A DNA stretch of 64,000 nt from [Clostridium] saccharolyticum WM1 (GTDB taxonomy: Bacteria > Bacillota > Clostridia > Lachnospirales > Lachnospiraceae): positions 2,976,001 through 3,040,000 of the forward strand of contig NC_014376.1 in the NCBI RefSeq assembly GCF_000144625.1. Direction: 5' to 3'. Below the pieces are notes generated by a model. The model was given only the letters and a program-made list of their open reading frames with translations. It was not told the origin of the DNA and ran no database searches. Position 1 is the first letter of the stretch; every line of letters begins with the position of its first letter. Of the stretch, positions 61,482 to 64,000 are shown piece by piece. The position numbers were made by a program, and so were the translations under genes.

Positions 61482-64000
61482 CTATATCATCATTTCATGA
61501 TCTGTATCATTTCCTTTGTGGCCTTGAGCCACCTTCTTCTCCTTCAACTTTCTGAGCAGCTTGCTGTCAATTTTCATACCATTTGAGTTTCTGTAAGGCA
61601 TGCTAGTTTCTTCGAATATCTTACTCATATGTTTCAGCAAACGGGATATAACAAATGTCACTGAAGGATCTCTGAACTTATCGATGTTATCAAGAAAGAA
61701 CTTTGCATATTCATTGCCCTGCTCTGCAGATAGGTTAAGCCATTTGATTGCTTGTTCTTTATCCTTTGGCACATCTTTGCCGAGCAAATAGGTTTTTCCT
61801 AAAAGGTACTGCGAGAACGGATTTCCGTCTTCCGCAGAGCTCGTGAGATATTGAATCGCCTTTTCAATGTTTTTGGGCATCTCCTTTTCTTGCAAATACA
61901 GTTTCCCAAGCTGATAACTCGCCCACTGGTTGCCATACTCAATCGATGTCTCAAAGTAACGAATTGCATGGGCTATATTTTTAGCCACAACCTTATCTTC
62001 AAGAAAAAGCTTCCCCATTAAATAGGCGGCTGAGTTCTTGATGTCTTTCAATGAAATATCAACACTATCAGACACTGATTGCAGAAACTCTATCGCCTTT
62101 TTCAATTCATCTGGGTCAGGAGTTTCTTCTTTAAGAACCATCTTTGCTAGTGCGAAGCTTGAGTAGACATTACCCATCTTTGCTGATTTCTGATAGTAAT
62201 CTTTAGCCCTTGTTAAATCCTGCCCTGTTCCGACACTGTTTTGAAGCATCCACCCCAGCCGGTACTGGATTTTATCATCCTTGCTGGTTTGCTCTAAGCG
62301 TTCAAACCCTTCAAAGGCTCGTTGAAAATGTTGCCTCGATTTTAATTCATCTTTGTCTGTTCCAATACCATCCCGGTACATCTTGGCCACTTCAAAATCC
62401 GCATATGGAAATCCTTGTTTTGCTGACTTTAGATACAGTTCAAACGCTTTATCAAAATCTTGCTCGACACCTTGTCCTCGATGATACAGTGCTCCAAGGG
62501 AGTACTGAGCATATTTGTATTTTTTCTCTGTTGATAACTGAAACCATTCTGCTGCTTTTAGATAGTCTTGGTCCGTGCCCTGTCCTGCTGCATGCATTTT
62601 GCCAATACGATACTCTGTGTACTTCCATGCCTTTCTCGATTCTACTTGTTGAAATCCGGCAAAAGCTTTTACATAGTATTCATCTGCAGTATCCGAATTC
62701 TTCTCCACACCAAGACCCAAAGCATAGATTCTGCCTAAATAATAAATCGCAAGCACATTCCCTGTTTCCGCTTCTTCCTCTAGCTTAATTCTTGCTGTCT
62801 CAAAATCCTGTGCAACTTCTTCTGTTCCAACTAAAAGTTCCCGAGCCGCCTTGTACGCATCGGTCCAGTCTACATAAAAGTCTTGAGATTGATTATTACG
62901 GACACCACTGAGTTCAGATTCAACCTGCTCATAGTCAATGCCTTGGAATTCTTCATCCACTTCATAATAAAGAGGTTCCGGGGCTTCATCATTGAATGAC
63001 TCATAAGTTGCAGTCATCTCCTCAAGCTCAATTGGCTCAAACGAAAACTGATCTGCCTCAGCAATGATCATGTTCTTGATGGATTTGAATTCTTTCTGCG
63101 CTGAAAGCGGAAGCCGGTTTGGGATCTCATCCATGTAACTATGGAATACCTCTTCTCGCATCTCATACCATAGCTCATATGCTTTAGCCACAATGTCTTC
63201 TTTTGAAAGTTCGTCAATCAATTCATCAACAAGCGTTTTTAAGCTTGGCTGCAAGTAACCGTAGACTTTCTTACCGCTAGAATGCTTTAGCTTTTCTGAT
63301 AGCTCCAAGAATAGCGCTTCGATTTTGGGATTCTGAGCATGTCCTGTTTTCATTTCACCGATCAGTTTAAGCAGTGCTTCGTTACTCTCACATTTTAGCT
63401 GATCCCGTCTCTCTGTCTGCTGAGCATATATCTCCTGCACTTCACCTTTGAAGATGTTTTTTACAAGTCCAGACTTCATTTGCTCAATGCCCTTTTTCGT
63501 AAGAAATCCTTCATTGGGATCTGTCGAGTAACAGACCATATGGACATGAGGATGATGGCTTTCATTATGAAATGCTGCATACCATCTAAAATTCTGAATC
63601 GGTATTTTCATCGCCTCCGCAATTTCCGGGGTGAAATAGGAAAGCATATTATGCCAGGCTTCGACTTTATCAAATCCAGTTCGAATCGCATCTTCTCTTC
63701 TAAGTGAAATAATAGGAATCCATATGTTGCCCGGATGATTACCCACTTCTTCTGCAATTCTGCTAAGGGCAATTTCATCATCTCCACCAGTGAATAAACC
63801 GTGAGTCCCCATTCGCTGTACCCTTGGACGGTTGGCGATATAATCCACGTAGTTTTCTCGCTGACCGATTATATCCATGTTTTGCTCAAGAGCCATCGTG
63901 ATAAACTCAGATGCGTTTTCTACTGTCTTGCTTTCAATGTAATCTTCATACTCAAATAGTTTCTTGGCTTCAGGGAATTCATTAATAATCTGCTGAATCA
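61482..64000 (-). CDS. Relaxase (MobP-like) with C-terminal Sel1 repeats, N terminus outside window
   Basis: At least 839 residues; the frame is open to the right edge, so the ATG at 63896 is internal and the gene starts beyond the window. The HUH metal motif of a relaxase is FHNESHHPHVHMVCYS (about 100 residues after 63896), as in MobP-type enzymes that nick oriT and stay attached through tyrosine. The second half is a long series of about ten Sel1-like (TPR-related) repeats of about 36 residues (A-x-Y-x-L-G-x-x-Y-x-x-G-x-G), likely a protein-interaction scaffold. It is followed by the primase-like and coupling-protein genes. The catalytic tyrosine and N-terminal region were not visible. Confidence 0.87.
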   Translation of the reverse strand, partial: IQQIINEFPEAKKLFEYEDYIESKTVENASEFITMALEQNMDIIGQRENYVDYIANRPRVQRMGTHGLFTGGDDEIALSRIAEEVGNHPGNIWIPIISLRREDAIRTGFDKVEAWHNMLSYFTPEIAEAMKIPIQNFRWYAAFHNESHHPHVHMVCYSTDPNEGFLTKKGIEQMKSGLVKNIFKGEVQEIYAQQTERRDQLKCESNEALLKLIGEMKTGHAQNPKIEALFLELSEKLKHSSGKKVYGYLQPSLKTLVDELIDELSKEDIVAKAYELWYEMREEVFHSYMDEIPNRLPLSAQKEFKSIKNMIIAEADQFSFEPIELEEMTATYESFNDEAPEPLYYEVDEEFQGIDYEQVESELSGVRNNQSQDFYVDWTDAYKAARELLVGTEEVAQDFETARIKLEEEAETGNVLAIYYLGRIYALGLGVEKNSDTADEYYVKAFAGFQQVESRKAWKYTEYRIGKMHAAGQGTDQDYLKAAEWFQLSTEKKYKYAQYSLGALYHRGQGVEQDFDKAFELYLKSAKQGFPYADFEVAKMYRDGIGTDKDELKSRQHFQRAFEGFERLEQTSKDDKIQYRLGWMLQNSVGTGQDLTRAKDYYQKSAKMGNVYSSFALAKMVLKEETPDPDELKKAIEFLQSVSDSVDISLKDIKNSAAYLMGKLFLEDKVVAKNIAHAIRYFETSIEYGNQWASYQLGKLYLQEKEMPKNIEKAIQYLTSSAEDGNPFSQYLLGKTYLLGKDVPKDKEQAIKWLNLSAEQGNEYAKFFLDNIDKFRDPSVTFVISRLLKHMSKIFEETSMPYRNSNGMKIDSKLLRKLKEKKVAQGHKGNDTDHEMMI

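Noticed and set aside
1..64000. CRISPR arrays, tRNA and rRNA genes
   Set aside because: No regularly spaced identical repeats and no tRNA-like or rRNA-like sequence noticed on reading.

Overview
The window looks like a stretch of a low-to-moderate GC Clostridia/Firmicutes chromosome. It carries most of a large integrative and probably mobilizable or conjugative element loaded with anti-phage and anti-plasmid genes. Evidence for the host type is strong AGGAGG-type ribosome sites, large serine recombinases in tandem, an ImmA/IrrE-XRE switch, an ArpU-like regulator, a clostridial-style relaxase, and a cyclic-di-GMP/bacteriohemerythrin operon. No tRNA, rRNA or CRISPR array was seen. Nearly all genes are on the minus strand.

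Layout. (a) 1-5.5 kb: the N-terminal part of one serine recombinase runs off the left edge. Next comes a three-gene cyclic-di-GMP operon: a PAS-GGDEF-HD-GYP sensor, a hemerythrin and a dCache-like GGDEF protein. (b) 5.5-11.7 kb: the recombination end of the element. It has three overlapping serine recombinases (the middle one lacks the catalytic domain), a small SHOCT-like protein, a 351-nt region with many perfect inverted repeats that may be a structured RNA, and a sigma region-4-like regulator. (c) 12-15.1 kb: the control switch. An ArpU-like gene is split from its original promoter by a 1.4 kb two-gene cassette bounded by 93-bp direct repeats. Facing it are an XRE repressor and an ImmA-type metallopeptidase. 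(d) 15.2-19 kb: a five-gene operon, DUF4139-like protein, HD hydrolase, TIR, DUF1863-type TIR and caspase, which resembles an enlarged TIR-caspase (Thoeris-like) system. (e) 19.1-31.1 kb: a WYL regulator followed by Wadjet genes in the order jetD-A-B-C, then a GIY-YIG protein, an ADP-ribosylglycohydrolase and a second GIY-YIG protein. (f) 31.2-53.6 kb: a type I BREX operon, brxA-brxB-brxC-(membrane protein)-pglX-(TIR, 83-aa protein)-pglZ-brxL. It continues into a DUF4011 helicase-nuclease, a DUF4268 nuclease-like protein and a zinc-cluster protein. A small XRE gene lies upstream. (g) 54.3-57.7 kb: a complete RIT-type (recombinase in trio) element, three overlapping tyrosine recombinases inside 88-bp inverted repeats. 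(h) 57.7-64 kb: the transfer region, with an HTH gene, a VirD4-type coupling protein, a DUF3991/TOPRIM protein, a very small basic ORF with a 14-bp hairpin, and a relaxase fused to Sel1 repeats that runs off the right edge.

How the parts fit. The serine recombinases would move the element, the relaxase and coupling protein would transfer it, and the XRE/ImmA pair would control the switch. The 40 kb between is cargo: at least three recognizable defence systems (TIR-caspase, Wadjet, BREX) plus accessory nucleases. The most striking non-coding observation is one promoter/operator signature, TGTCCGTTTTA-type inverted repeat followed at a fixed distance by an extended -10. It lies before four units: immA, the TIR-caspase operon, the WYL-Wadjet operon and the BREX operon. 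This suggests one regulator, most likely the WYL protein, controls the whole defence load together with element immunity.
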